Of a stretch of 64,000 nt of DNA, positions 1-9,899 are shown one piece after another. A program made the position numbers and the translations under genes. The notes under the pieces were generated by a model. That model was given only the letters and a program-made list of their open reading frames with translations, was not told the DNA's origin and made no database searches. Location of the stretch: positions 162,493,624-162,557,623 of the forward strand of contig NC_135498.1 in assembly GCF_052857255.1 (NCBI RefSeq), read 5' to 3'. Positions within the stretch are counted from its first letter, which is position 1, and each line of letters opens with the position of its first letter. The stretch is from Amblyomma americanum. Lineage: Eukaryota; Arthropoda; Arachnida; Ixodida; Ixodidae.

Positions 1-987
1 ATTACAGGGCACAAAAGTGCTCTTATGGTTGGTCTGACAACCCCCAGTTTTTTTCTTCGCGGTTGATGCCTTAGCCTTCTCTTCCACCTGCCTGCAAACA
101 CCTCTAAGTTTTTTAGGCGCTGAAAAGACCACATCAACATCGTATCTCGCCGCAACATTCTTCAAACCATGTCCCACACCATGCGTGTAAGGTACCACCA
201 CAAACTTCATTTTTTCCTTTTTTGGCTTATCCCAGCTCTTGATCCATCTAAGAAGCTTATCGCATTGCCTGGAAATCACATGAGAAGGGTAACCGCTAGA
301 TTTTAATCGGCCAACTTGACGCAAAATACTTTCATTGATTCTTTCAAGACATGACATGTTCATGGCAGATTTCAGGCTAGAAAAAACAATGCCATTTTTT
401 ACCAGTTTTGTGTGGCTTGATTGGTAATTAAGAAAAGAATTGGTAGAGCGAGGGAGATATTCCCAACACACATGACGCTCTTCCAACAACAGCCTTAAGT
501 CCAGAAATTGAAGTACATCTTGTTTAGGAAGTTCAGTCGTGAAAGTTAGTCCCATCGCGCATTCTCTGAAAACCTTCAGTACATCTACCACGCTACGCGT
601 CAAGTAACCCTTCTTAACAAAAACAATATAATCATCGACATACCGAAAAATCCTCAGAACCAACCCGTCACATCTCCTGTCTATGGATCTGTCTACCCTG
701 GCAAGGAAGATATTGGCTAACACAGGTGCTACTTTAGATCCTATGCACACTCCATCATTCTGCGCAAACGATTTCCCTTTCCCTTCAATGACATTTGAAC
801 GGAGGTAAAAAGACAGAATCTCTAAGAAGCTCTCAAGGGACACACCACATCTAGCAATAAAATCAGTTTCATTGTTGTAATCAGCGATGCACATTTTTAC
901 ACTTTTCATGAGGTCATCATGAGGTAGAGAATAATATAGGTCTTGCACATCAATGCTGAAAGCATCACACCTTCCCGGGTTATTGGA
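1..987 (-). mobile_element. Penelope-like element 1 (PLE1), inverted 5' arm, partial
   Basis: This stretch is the reverse complement of about 1745-2732, so PLE1 starts with an inverted partial copy of itself, and the two arms meet near 987/988. The arm runs off the left window edge. It encodes the reverse transcriptase core through to the start of the GIY-YIG domain on the minus strand. The arms look nearly identical, with an occasional one-base indel, so they arose together or recently. This arm keeps the catalytic YVDD (minus strand near 630-645), whereas the main body has YVDY. Inverted 5' tails are known for Penelope elements. Confidence 0.9.
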
Positions 988-3259
988 TTTTCTCGGGTTC
1001 TCGGAGTGATGTGGGACGATGTATTTTATTACAGAGTTCCTCTGGAACTCAGTCCGGACAGGCTTGCCGAGAAAGAAGACGGATGCTGCGGAGCAAGGAA
1101 AGGTTGTTGTCCAGGGCGAATGCGACGTGCCGGAAGAACACCTAGCAACTCTCAGTTTGGGACCGAAGTTTGCATATGAGCCACGGTTGAAAGCTACCGA
1201 GAAACTTGCCTTGTCAAAAAAAATATCCCGGTTGGCAGGCAAAGATAGTCAGTTTCAATGCATCTCGGAATGTGTCGAAGTTTTCGAAAGAACAAAAAAG
1301 AAACCACGGAATTACCACCGCATGAAAAAGCTCGTTGACTTTGCTGCATCTAGTGGTCTCAGGATAATGGTCGCCGACAAGGAAGGGTGCTTCGTCGTTC
1401 TTCCTGCTGGTACCTTTGAAGAAAAAGCGCATCAAGCCTTAACGAAGAACTTCAAGTCCGTAACTTTCAGAGCTAACAAAGTCAAGGCAAGTGCCCTTCG
1501 TCTTTTGGAAGAGAACAACTTGCAACGCCTCGCGGCTTCTGTTAGGAGCTCAAAAGAATCGCACCTTCAGGTTTTCTTTTCTGCAAAGAAGCATAAGGAC
1601 AATGTTCCCTTCAGATCTATCGTGTCTGAGCACGGCACTTGGCAGTTCTTCGTGTCTAGCTATCTTCAAAAGCATTTGTCGTGTTTGATAATTGAGGATC
1701 CTTTTCACATCTCTAATTCCGGCGCTATGGTTGACTTCCTAAAGTCCAATAACCCGGGAAGGTGTGATGCTTTCAGCATTGATGTGCAAGACCTATATTA
1801 TTCTCTACCTCATGATGACCTCATGAAAAGTGTAAAAATGTGCATGGCTGATTACAACAATGAAACTGATTTTATTGCTAGATGTGGTGTGTCCCTTGAG
1901 AGCTTCTTAGAGATTCTGTCTTTTTACCTCCGTTCAACTGTCATTGAATGGAAAGGGAAATCGTTTGCTCAGAATGATGGAGTGTGCATAGGATCTAAAT
2001 TAGCACCTGTGTTAGCCAATATCTTCCTTGCCAGGGTAGACAGATCCATAGACAGGAGATGTGACGGGTTGGTTCTGAGGATTTTTCGGTATGTCGATTA
2101 TTATATTGTTTTTGTTAAGAAGGGTTACTTGACGCGTAGCGTGGTAGATGTACTGAAGGTTTTCAGAGAATGCGCGATGGGACTAACTTTCACGACTGAA
2201 CTTCCTAAACAAGATGTACTTCAATTTCTGGACTTAAGGCTGTTGTTGGAAGAGCGTCATGTGTGTTGGGAATATCTCCCTCGCTCTACCAAGTCTTTTC
2301 TTAATTACCAATCAAGCCACACAAAACTGGTAAAAAATGACATTGTTTTTTCTAGCCTGAAATCTGCCATGAACAAGTCATGTCTTGAAAGAATCAATGA
2401 AAGTATTTTGCGTCAAGTTGGCCGATTAAAATCTAGTGGTTACCCTTCTCATGTGATTTCCAGGGAATGCGATAAGCTTCTTAGATGGATCAAGAGCGGG
2501 GATAAGCCAAAAAGGGAAAAAAAGAAGTTTGTGGTAGTGCCTTATACGCATGGTGTGGGACATGGTTTGAAGAATGTTGCGGCGAGATACGATGTTGATG
2601 TGGTCTTTTCAGCGCCTAAAAAACTTAGAGGTGTTTGCAGGCAGGTGGAAGAGAAGGCTGAGGCAACAACCGCGAAGAAAAAGACTGGGGGTTGTCAGAC
2701 CAACCATAAGAGCCCTTTTGTGCCCTGTAATGTGGGGGTTGTCTACAGGATTCCGTGCACTTGCGGGTTGAGTTATATTGGCCAGACAGGACGTTGCATC
2801 AACGCCCGTCTTAGTGAGCACCACAGGCCCCGAGATAATGGGTCTTCTCGTAACCTTGCCCGCCACTGGAGAGAAGGTACTTGCACCCCTCTGTTGTCTA
2901 ACACCGTCATCCTAGGAAAACATAATGACAGCCTAACGCGGGAAATTTTGGAGGCTTTTCACATCCGCTTGGAACCTGATAGCTGCATTAGTGATCCTTC
3001 TGTCACACTAACTGATAAAGAGATGATGTTTTTATCCGGCCAAGATGTGTAGTCTAGCGCTCGTGCTGATTGTCACCTTTGTGGGCATGATTAGCAGCTT
3101 TGTGTCGTTTTTTTCTTGGTTTTTTCCCTCTTGTTTGTGTTTGGCGTTCTTAGTATTTAAGATGCTTGGACGCGAATTAAAAATCTAGTTGCGAGTCAGC
3201 GCTTGTGGTGTCCTTTCTTCGTTGTGTCCCGTTGTTTTATTGCGCTGTTCAAATATGAA
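988..3259 (+). mobile_element. PLE1 main body, 5'-truncated
   Basis: This is the plus-strand body of PLE1, holding one long ORF and a 3' untranslated region of about 200 bp. The right end is set by the resumption of repeat block C near 3260 (compare 18905 and 52445). The last bases of the element read aatatgaa, which looks like the initiator ATG of a following tandem unit. PLE2 shows the same behaviour at its 3' end. The 5' end is lost at the junction with the inverted arm. Confidence 0.85.
1019..3052 (+). pseudogene. PLE1 reverse transcriptase/GIY-YIG protein, N-truncated, catalytic Asp lost
   Basis: This 677-residue open frame encodes a Penelope-type protein: reverse transcriptase followed by a C-terminal GIY-YIG endonuclease. 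Penelope elements use these to nick DNA and copy their RNA. Visible motifs are FFSAKKHKD, RSIVSEHGTWQ, the palm segment DAFSIDVQDLYYSLPH, GVCIGSKLAPVLANIFL, and VVYRIP...YIGQTGRC near residues 577-600. The catalytic box at residues 358-361 (bases 2090-2101) reads YVDY, so the second aspartate is replaced by tyrosine through a G-to-T change. The inverted arm at 1-987 keeps gat at this codon. Compared with the 798-residue PLE2 protein, about 160 N-terminal residues are missing and the ATG at 1019 is probably not a native start. The frame is otherwise open, so inactivation looks recent. Confidence 0.88.
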
Positions 3260-3566
3260 GGTAATCGCGTTTTCTATAATATAAAAACTGATATGGCTAT
3301 TACTAATGACCGACTACGAATCTCTAATTGCAACTAGGTGCTTAACTCAAATAAAGAGTCGATTATTAAAAATATAGTTAACGAGCTTGCTGCAAGAAAC
3401 GAATCACCGGTTCTCTTGTGTGTGCCAACACCAAGTCGCCTATCACTTTGTGCGTTAACTGAAATAGCACAGATTTCTTTTCTGGTTATTTTCTGAACTA
3501 TATTGTACTTACCACTCAAGTGTACTGCTACAAAATATTCTGGTAAATAACGTTACTACAGGCGAA
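3260..3566 (+). repeat. Repeat block C, part 1 (copy of 18905-19230 and 52445-52760)
   Basis: This non-coding sequence aligns by eye with the start of the shared segment in blocks A and B, including the landmarks aaaactgatatggc and gaatcaccggtt. It stops at ggcgaa, where the terminal-inverted-repeat element was inserted, and resumes at 10937. Confidence 0.8.
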
Positions 3567-4215
3567 CCTCTAGGGAAAGAAGGCTGTGCTAAAAATTCAT
3601 TTCGAACACATTTATTAATTTCGTATTTATTTTGCATTTTTTGTCCCTATGCTTATATCGCAATACGAATGCTTTCTACGTATGCTAGGAGCAATATTCG
3701 GAACTTCCTTAGAAATGCATCAAAAATATATTTTGTGTCCGCTTAGTATCATTATTTTACATTTAAGATGTACTAAAATATGCATTAAATACATTAAATA
3801 TATAATAAAAATGCACAATTAAAACATTACAAGTATACTAAAAATATACATTAAATACTTTAAAATAATACTAAAATATACTTTAAATACTTTGTATTAC
3901 ACTAAAATACGCTTAAGATATGCAATTAATACATTAATATATATTCACTTCTGCTCGGCTTACAAAAGGTGTGCTAGTCGGATTCACCGGATAATCCTGA
4001 TCAATGCTCTTAAGATCAGAATTAATGAGAGAACTGGTTATAAGCATCAGGAGACAGACAATCCCAGAGAAAACGCGTTGTCATCAGAAAGTCTATGACA
4101 ATGCAAAGTCACGTGACAGGACCTTAACGGGAATGATGTCACCACGCAGGAAATGCTGACGGAAAGTGACTTCAGCAAACAGCAGCTGCTCCGACGAGGG
4201 TGGAATTTGGCTTGG

Positions 4216-4225
4216 CTTATATATA
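4216..4225 (-). promoter_or_regulatory. Conserved TATA-like box in element copy C
   Basis: The minus strand reads TATATATAAG just after a G-rich run. The same context (ggggg then tatataa) occurs at 26494-26503 and 61201-61209 on the plus strand. Conservation in three diverged copies suggests an internal polymerase II promoter. This is inference. Confidence 0.4.
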
Positions 4226-4957
4226 CCCCCCAGAGGAGACATCATTCTCTTTCCGGTGAGGTGCTTTTTGCGGAGACTGTGGGGCCCCAAATTGTTACAC
4301 AAGCGTCGGAGGGGTCGCGTTCGAATCTGCGGTCTATCTAGAAATTAAATGTTAGTCGTAACTTCCGTCAGGCATCGGTCAGGAGTCAAGCTGTCAACCA
4401 ACAAAAATATGCACCTCTATGGGAGACGGTCAACCTTGCCAGTCGGGGTCTCTTTCGCTGGCACGTTCGGGCCCGTAGGCGCGCATGGTGTCCTTGCCGG
4501 CGTAATGCTATCACGCTGTCCGTACGTAATTTAAATAAGTTGCGTTTGCCTTTCTGCTAGAAGTTAACATAAACGAATGGACGAAACGGGTGAGTTTTCA
4601 CTGTTGTCAGAAACGTGATTTCGAGCACTAGGTTGTTCTATGGCAGCTTGAAGTGTGCCGAAAATATGCTGACGCGGGCTACCCATTTGTTAGAGTTGAA
4701 GTATACTAAACACGAATTAATTTAGTATTTACACAAATTCAAGCACTAACTGTTCAACGGCCGCTTGAAGTGTGCTGCAAATACGTTTACGCGGACAGCT
4801 CATTCGTAAGAATTGAGGTGTACTTTGGAGTAATTAATGTCGTATTTGCGAAAGTACACTTTCAATACATTGCCGACATTCAAAGGCGATTTCCCGAAAC
4901 GCGATTTCGAGCACTATATTGTTCTACGGCAGCTAAAAGCGTGCTTAATCTATGTTT

Positions 4958-4966
4958 AAAAGGACT
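4958..4966. repeat. PLE2 target-site duplication, left
   Basis: aaaaggact occurs here and at 9877-9885, exactly flanking the PLE2 insertion. Penelope elements commonly make short target duplications. Confidence 0.8.
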
Positions 4967-5157
4967 TGAAAGAAGTTAGGACGGCGCTAAAACGACAAAG
5001 ACAAAGAGGCACGAACACAACAGGACGGGCGCCAACTTGCAACTGAAGTTTATTGCACCAAACCCCTACATTTTATGCATCAACTGAGCCGTATCACAAC
5101 AAGCTTATCACACAACAAAACGCAATTTCTTCAATAGTCAGAACATCGGAAGTAGGC
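4967..5157 (-). repeat. PLE2 pseudo-LTR copy at the 3' end
   Basis: This is a direct repeat of 7986-8176 (constant offset 3019), with one visible difference (gaagttt versus aaagttt). On the minus strand it is the 3' end of the element and includes an aataaa-like signal in gcaataaac. An inverted third copy ends the right arm near 9840. Confidence 0.85.
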
Positions 5158-5584
5158 GCTACTTTTACAGACCAGAGATGCCTTCTGCACTATCCACTTG
5201 ATAACAGCATTATTCTTACTTTATAAGTCCCCAGATTAAATGATTGCGCAACCCACATGAAAGCAATTGATCATCCAAATGATACACACACGCTTGGGCA
5301 AGGCAACCAGCGCGCAAACTCAACAATCGTGATTTAACACAAAGAGTGAAAATGAAAGAATGACCAACAACAAACGCGGAAAATTTGGTGGACATGAAAA
5401 CTTAAACCTTCGGGGGAACCTCCCAGCGTCAATGTACTATAATTATCGTCAAAAATTAAAAACCTTTGAGAAAACCTCCCAGCGTCAAAGTGCTACAATA
5501 TTGGTTTCTACACAAACGTCTTTTCGGTCGATAAAACACATCGATGAAAAACAATGTATGCAGAAAACTTGCAAACGTTGAAAC

Positions 5585-7981
5585 CTAAAGACAGCCTTCG
5601 AGAAACGCCACCTCAGCGTCACTAATTGAAATGGACGGCCTACTAACGCATGCGCTTCCCGCTTTCTTAATAAAAAATGCCTCCACAACTTCTCGCTCAA
5701 ATTTGTCTTTACCGCTCTTCAAAAAAGTTGTTTTGCTCAGATCCGGACTACACCCCTTGCACGTCTTGCAGTGATCTGCAAGGAAACTTCCATGATGTTG
5801 GCGCACATTCCGCAAGTGTTCACTGGCACGTTCATTAAAACAGCGACCGGTTTGCCCTATGTAAATTAAACCGCAGCTTAGAGGAATCTGATATACAACT
5901 TGTGATCTGCATTTCGTGAACAGTTTTTGATGTTTAATAGGGCAAACCGGTCGTTTCTTATCCGGTTTTGACATTGCGCAAATCTTTGACAACTTTGATG
6001 GGGCCGAGAACACAACCTGCACCTGATGTTTGCTTGCGACTTTTTTTATACCATGGGACACCTTATGCATGTACGGAATCACAGGGACCAATTTTTTTGC
6101 TTCCGGAAGTTTCTCATCACAAGGCCGCTTGAATTTCTGGATTAACATTTCAGAAACAGCCAAAATCAAATGGGGCGGGTAACCCGCTTCGTGCAACCTC
6201 TGAATTTGGGCGCCGAAGCTCATAGACATCGTGTGATGGCACGACTTTCTTAAGGCATTCTGAAGGGAATTAGCGATTATTGCTCTTTTTACAAGTTTAG
6301 AATGAGCACTATTAAACGGTAACAGCCCTTTCTTAGATCTGGGATTGTACGCCCAGCATAGGTGATCCTCCATAAAAACCAATCTAACGTCTAAAAACTG
6401 CAGTTCGCGATTCACTGGTAACTCCCACGTGAACTTGAGGCCCTGGCTGTTACTGGTGAAGACTGATAACACACTTCCTGCCGCCGAAGCTACATCGGAC
6501 TCATGAACATTCTTCATGATAACCAAAAAATCGTCCACGTATCTAAAAATGGATACTACACGTGGATCTCTAAGTTGAACTTTGATTTGATTCCCAACAG
6601 CTGACAAGAAAATATCACAGAGTACAGGTGCCACTGAAGACCCTATGCATACACCTTTTTTCTGGACAAAGAAGCTACCTTCAAATGAAATGGCTGTCGA
6701 GCCTAAGTAGAATTCTAACAAGGCTACAAAACTATCACTGCTAATGCCAGCTGCATTTTGAAACTGAACTTCACCTGTTGTGATGATCTTATCTCTGACC
6801 GCGCTTAGAAGTCCATGATGAGGAACAGAGTAATATAAATTTTCAATATCGATGGAGAAACCCATGTACTCGAGGGAGGGCAAAACGTCCAGTTGCTGCA
6901 CGACATACGAGGAACTACGAACCACGAAAGGATCATCTTCCACCAAAGAACCGAGGTGCTTCTGAAGGTAACTACTGACCACGCACTGCCATGTCCCTTT
7001 TTCCGACACGATGGATCTTAGTGGCATTCCAGGCTTGTGGGTTTTGACCGTGAAGAATATTTCAAGGAAGCCCCTCTCTTCACCTTTTGCTCGCTTCTTG
7101 ATGGCATCCAGGTGCAAGTCATCCAAGATTTTTAGTACTTGTCGTTTTCTGGTTCGTGCGTTGAACTTGACCGATTTGAAGTTTTTGTTGATGGCTGCAA
7201 TCGCCTTTTCTCGAAACAAACCCACGGGTAGGACAGCAAAACCACCATCCTTATCTGCTTGGAGCGCCAGGAGACCTTTTTCTTTGAGGGCATTGGCCAC
7301 CTTTTCAAGAGGTGGGTTTTTCGGGGGGTTAGCCTCCACGCACCTCATCAGGCAGGCGACACCTTCATCTATAATCCTCTCTTTTCCACGCTCCGTCGCA
7401 TGGCCGGCCACCCTTCTAACCATGGCAAGCATCTCCTGCCGCTTGGCATGCACCGGGAAGCAGAACTTTGGGCCTTTCTCCAACACTTCTTTCACTTTTT
7501 CTGGAAGAACCGCATCTCCAAGGACGACAAGCTTGCTGGGGCGAACACAAGAAGGTTCCTTAGGTCGGTAAAGCAGGCTCGTCACCGCACGTTGCCAGAG
7601 AAACTCTGTAGTCCTTGCTGACAGCCTTTTCACTTCTTCTAACAGCCTGCGCTCTTTCGTCGGGTCTCTTCCAAGCAATACAAGGACACGTGCCCAATCA
7701 TGGAACATGCGGACCTGCCTCCAGTACTCAGACTTGAGTATCTTGCAAATGCGCCTAATGTGGCCCCAAGATGGCTGCAGAACACCGATGAGAGCTTGAA
7801 CTTCAAATGGAACGATCTTTCGCTTCAAGCAGAAGGAAAGCACCCGAGACTGGCAAGTAGATACGGCAATCAGGTTGGTACAAGTAATGACGGGGTCGGT
7901 ACAGAAACTTGAGTATAGGAAAGGGCCCAGTGCAGAAGAAATATGCTCAAGAAGTACTTTGATTTGGGCTAGTTGGTTCAT
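5585..7981 (-). CDS. Penelope-type reverse transcriptase with GIY-YIG endonuclease (PLE2, apparently intact)
   Basis: This 798-residue protein is close to the usual full Penelope length. Family knowledge predicts that it nicks target DNA with the GIY-YIG domain and primes reverse transcription of the element RNA in the nucleus. Visible parts: an N-terminal region with basic and helical stretches (1-250), DGGFAVLP, FFTVKTHKPG, RSIVSEKGTWQ, palm motif A in MGFSIDIENLYYSVPHH, GVCIGSSVAPVLCDIFL, the catalytic YVDD at residues 481-484 (bases 6530-6541), a thumb, a basic Cys-containing linker (KKRPVCPIKHQKLFTKC), then GIY-YIG: VVY at 695-697, YIG at 707-709, GRC at 712-714 and a late FEREVVEAFF. 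There is no internal stop or frameshift. The ATG sits at the end of the pseudo-LTR leader, which fits the tandem structure. This is the best candidate for an active gene in the window. Confidence 0.93.
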   Translation of the reverse strand: MNQLAQIKVLLEHISSALGPFLYSSFCTDPVITCTNLIAVSTCQSRVLSFCLKRKIVPFEVQALIGVLQPSWGHIRRICKILKSEYWRQVRMFHDWARVLVLLGRDPTKERRLLEEVKRLSARTTEFLWQRAVTSLLYRPKEPSCVRPSKLVVLGDAVLPEKVKEVLEKGPKFCFPVHAKRQEMLAMVRRVAGHATERGKERIIDEGVACLMRCVEANPPKNPPLEKVANALKEKGLLALQADKDGGFAVLPVGLFREKAIAAINKNFKSVKFNARTRKRQVLKILDDLHLDAIKKRAKGEERGFLEIFFTVKTHKPGMPLRSIVSEKGTWQCVVSSYLQKHLGSLVEDDPFVVRSSSYVVQQLDVLPSLEYMGFSIDIENLYYSVPHHGLLSAVRDKIITTGEVQFQNAAGISSDSFVALLEFYLGSTAISFEGSFFVQKKGVCIGSSVAPVLCDIFLSAVGNQIKVQLRDPRVVSIFRYVDDFLVIMKNVHESDVASAAGSVLSVFTSNSQGLKFTWELPVNRELQFLDVRLVFMEDHLCWAYNPRSKKGLLPFNSAHSKLVKRAIIANSLQNALRKSCHHTMSMSFGAQIQRLHEAGYPPHLILAVSEMLIQKFKRPCDEKLPEAKKLVPVIPYMHKVSHGIKKVASKHQVQVVFSAPSKLSKICAMSKPDKKRPVCPIKHQKLFTKCRSQVVYQIPLSCGLIYIGQTGRCFNERASEHLRNVRQHHGSFLADHCKTCKGCSPDLSKTTFLKSGKDKFEREVVEAFFIKKAGSACVSRPSISISDAEVAFLEGCL

Positions 7982-7985
7982 ATCT

Positions 7986-8176
7986 TGAAAGAAGTTAGGA
8001 CGGCGCTAAAACGACAAAGACAAAGAGGCACGAACACAACAGGACGGGCGCCAACTTGCAACTAAAGTTTATTGCACCAAACCCCTACATTTTATGCATC
8101 AACTGAGCCGTATCACAACAAGCTTATCACACAACAAAACGCAATTTCTTCAATAGTCAGAACATCGGAAGTAGGC
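7986..8176 (-). promoter_or_regulatory. PLE2 pseudo-LTR leader upstream of the ORF
   Basis: This direct repeat of 4967-5157 lies immediately upstream of the ATG at 7981 on the minus strand. In Penelope elements the sequence repeated upstream of the ORF is thought to carry the promoter. No TATA box is obvious. The far edge (ggc, 8174-8176) is the switch point into the inverted tail. Confidence 0.7.
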
Positions 8177-8177
8177 A

Positions 8178-9876
8178 CCTGTACTCTGTGATATTTTCTT
8201 GTCAGCTGTTGGGAATCAAATCAAAGTTCAACTTAGAGATCCACGTGTAGTATCCATTTTTAGATCCGTGGACGATTTTTTGGTTATCATGAAGAATGTT
8301 CATGAGTCCGATGTAGCTTCGGCGGCAGGAAGTGTGTTATCAGTCTTCACCAGTAACAGCCAGGGCCTCAAGTTCACGTGGGAGTTACCAGTGAATCGCG
8401 AACTGCAGTTTTTAGACGTTAGATTGGTTTTTATGGAGGATCACCTATGCTGGGCGTACAATCCCAGATCTAAGAAAGGGCTGTTACCGTTTAATAGTGC
8501 TCATTCTAAACTTGTAAAAAGAGCAATAATCGCTAATTCCCTTCAGAATGCCTTAAGAAAGTCGTGCCATCACACGATGTCTATGAGCTTCGGCGCCCAA
8601 ATTCAGAGGTTGCACGAAGCGGGTTACCCGCCCCATTTGATTTTGGCTGTTTCTGAAATGTTAATCCAGAAATTCAAGCGGCCTTGTGATGAGAAACTTC
8701 CGGAAGCAAAAAAATTGGTCCCTGTGATTCCGTACATGCATAAGGTGTCCCATGGTATAAAAAAAGTCGCAAGCAAACATCAGGTGCAGGTTGTGTTCTC
8801 GGCCCCATCAAAGTTGTCAAAGATTTGCGCAATGTCAAAACCGGATAAGAAACGACCGGTTTGCCCTATTAAACATCAAAAACTGTTCACGAAATGCAGA
8901 TCACAAGTTGTATATCAGATTCCTCTAAGCTGCGGTTTAATTTACATAGGGCAAACCGGTCGCTGTTTTAATGAACGTGCCAGTGAACACTTGCGGAATG
9001 TGCGCCAACATCATGGAAGTTTCCTTGCAGATCACTGCAAGACGTGCAAGGGGTGTAGTCCGGATCTGAGCAAAACAACTTTTTTGAAGAGCGGTAAAGA
9101 CAAATTTGAGCGAGAAGTTGTGGAGGCATTTTTTATTAAGAAAGCGGGAAGCGCATGCGTTAGTAGGCCGTCCATTTCAATTAGTGACGCTGAGGTGGCG
9201 TTTCTCGAAGGCTGTCTTTAGGTTTCAACGTTTGCAAGTTTTCTGCATACATTGTTTTTCATCGATGTGTTTTATCGACCGAAAAGACGTTTGTGTAGAA
9301 ACCAATATTGTAGCACTTTGACGCTGGGAGGTTTTCTCAAAGGTTTTTAATTTTTGACGATAATTATAGTACATTGACGCTGGGAGGTTCCCCCGAAGGT
9401 TTAAGTTTTCATGTCCACCAAATTTTCCGCGTTTGTTGTTGGTCATTCTTTCATTTTCACTCTTTGTGTTAAATCACGATTGTTGAGTTTGCGCGCTGGT
9501 TGCCTTGCCCAAGCGTGTGTGTATCATTTGGATGATCAATTGCTTTCATGTGGGTTGCGCAATCATTTAATCTGGGGACTTATAAAGTAAGAATAATGCT
9601 GTTATCAAGTGGATAGTGCAGAAGGCATCTCTGGTCTGTAAAAGTAGCGCCTACTTCCGATGTTCTGACTATTGAAGAAATTGCGTTTTGTTGTGTGATA
9701 AGCTTGTTGTGATACGGCTCAGTTGATGCATAAAATGTAGGGGTTTGGTGCAATAAACTTCAGTTGCAAGTTGGCGCCCGTCCTGTTGTGTTCGTGCCTC
9801 TTTGTCTTTGTCGTTTTAGCGCCGTCCTAACTTCTTTCAAGATATGAACCAACTAGCCCAAATCAAAGTACTTCTT
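8178..9876 (+). pseudogene. PLE2 inverted tail with partial coding sequence
   Basis: This plus-strand partial copy pairs with 4966-6628. Its frame runs from just before the catalytic box to the stop at 9221 and covers the second half of the reverse transcriptase, the linker and GIY-YIG. The catalytic box reads SVDD: one A-to-C change relative to the main copy turns tac into tcc (near 8266). The 3' untranslated region ends near 9840. The copy then continues for about 36 bp into the start of a next ORF (MNQLAQIKVLL, ATG at 9844) before the target duplication. So the RNA or DNA template was a tandem unit read through the 3' end into the following ORF. It lacks an N-terminus and cannot encode a whole protein. 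Confidence 0.9.
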
Positions 9877-9885
9877 AAAAGGACT
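9877..9885. repeat. PLE2 target-site duplication, right
   Basis: aaaaggact matches 4958-4966. After it the interrupted element resumes with ctgcccgtttgtta. Confidence 0.8.
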
Positions 9886-9899
9886 GCCCGTTTGTTAAA

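Larger units (their letters stand above)
4967..9876 (-). mobile_element. PLE2: young Penelope-like element with inverted tail and pseudo-LTR
   Basis: This 4.9-kb insertion lies inside the terminal-inverted-repeat element and is bounded by a 9-bp duplication. Read on the minus strand its order is: inverted partial copy (9876-8178), short leader (8176-7986), ORF (7981-5585), 3' untranslated region (5584-4967). The leader is a direct repeat of the element's own 3' end (4967-5157), the pseudo-LTR layout of Penelope elements. Bases 4966-6628 pair with 8178-9840 as near-perfect inverted repeats of about 1.66 kb. The junction of leader and tail at 8174-8176 shares ggc with both partners, which suggests microhomology-assisted template switching. 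Near-identity of the arms indicates a recent insertion. Confidence 0.92.

Noticed and set aside
3700..3950. Tandem array from repeated actaaaatata and attaaatac phrases
   Set aside because: Spacing is irregular and the sequence is simply AT-rich. No constant unit could be defined.
7011..7621. 186- and 120-residue plus-strand open frames
   Set aside because: They are antisense shadows of the PLE2 reverse transcriptase.
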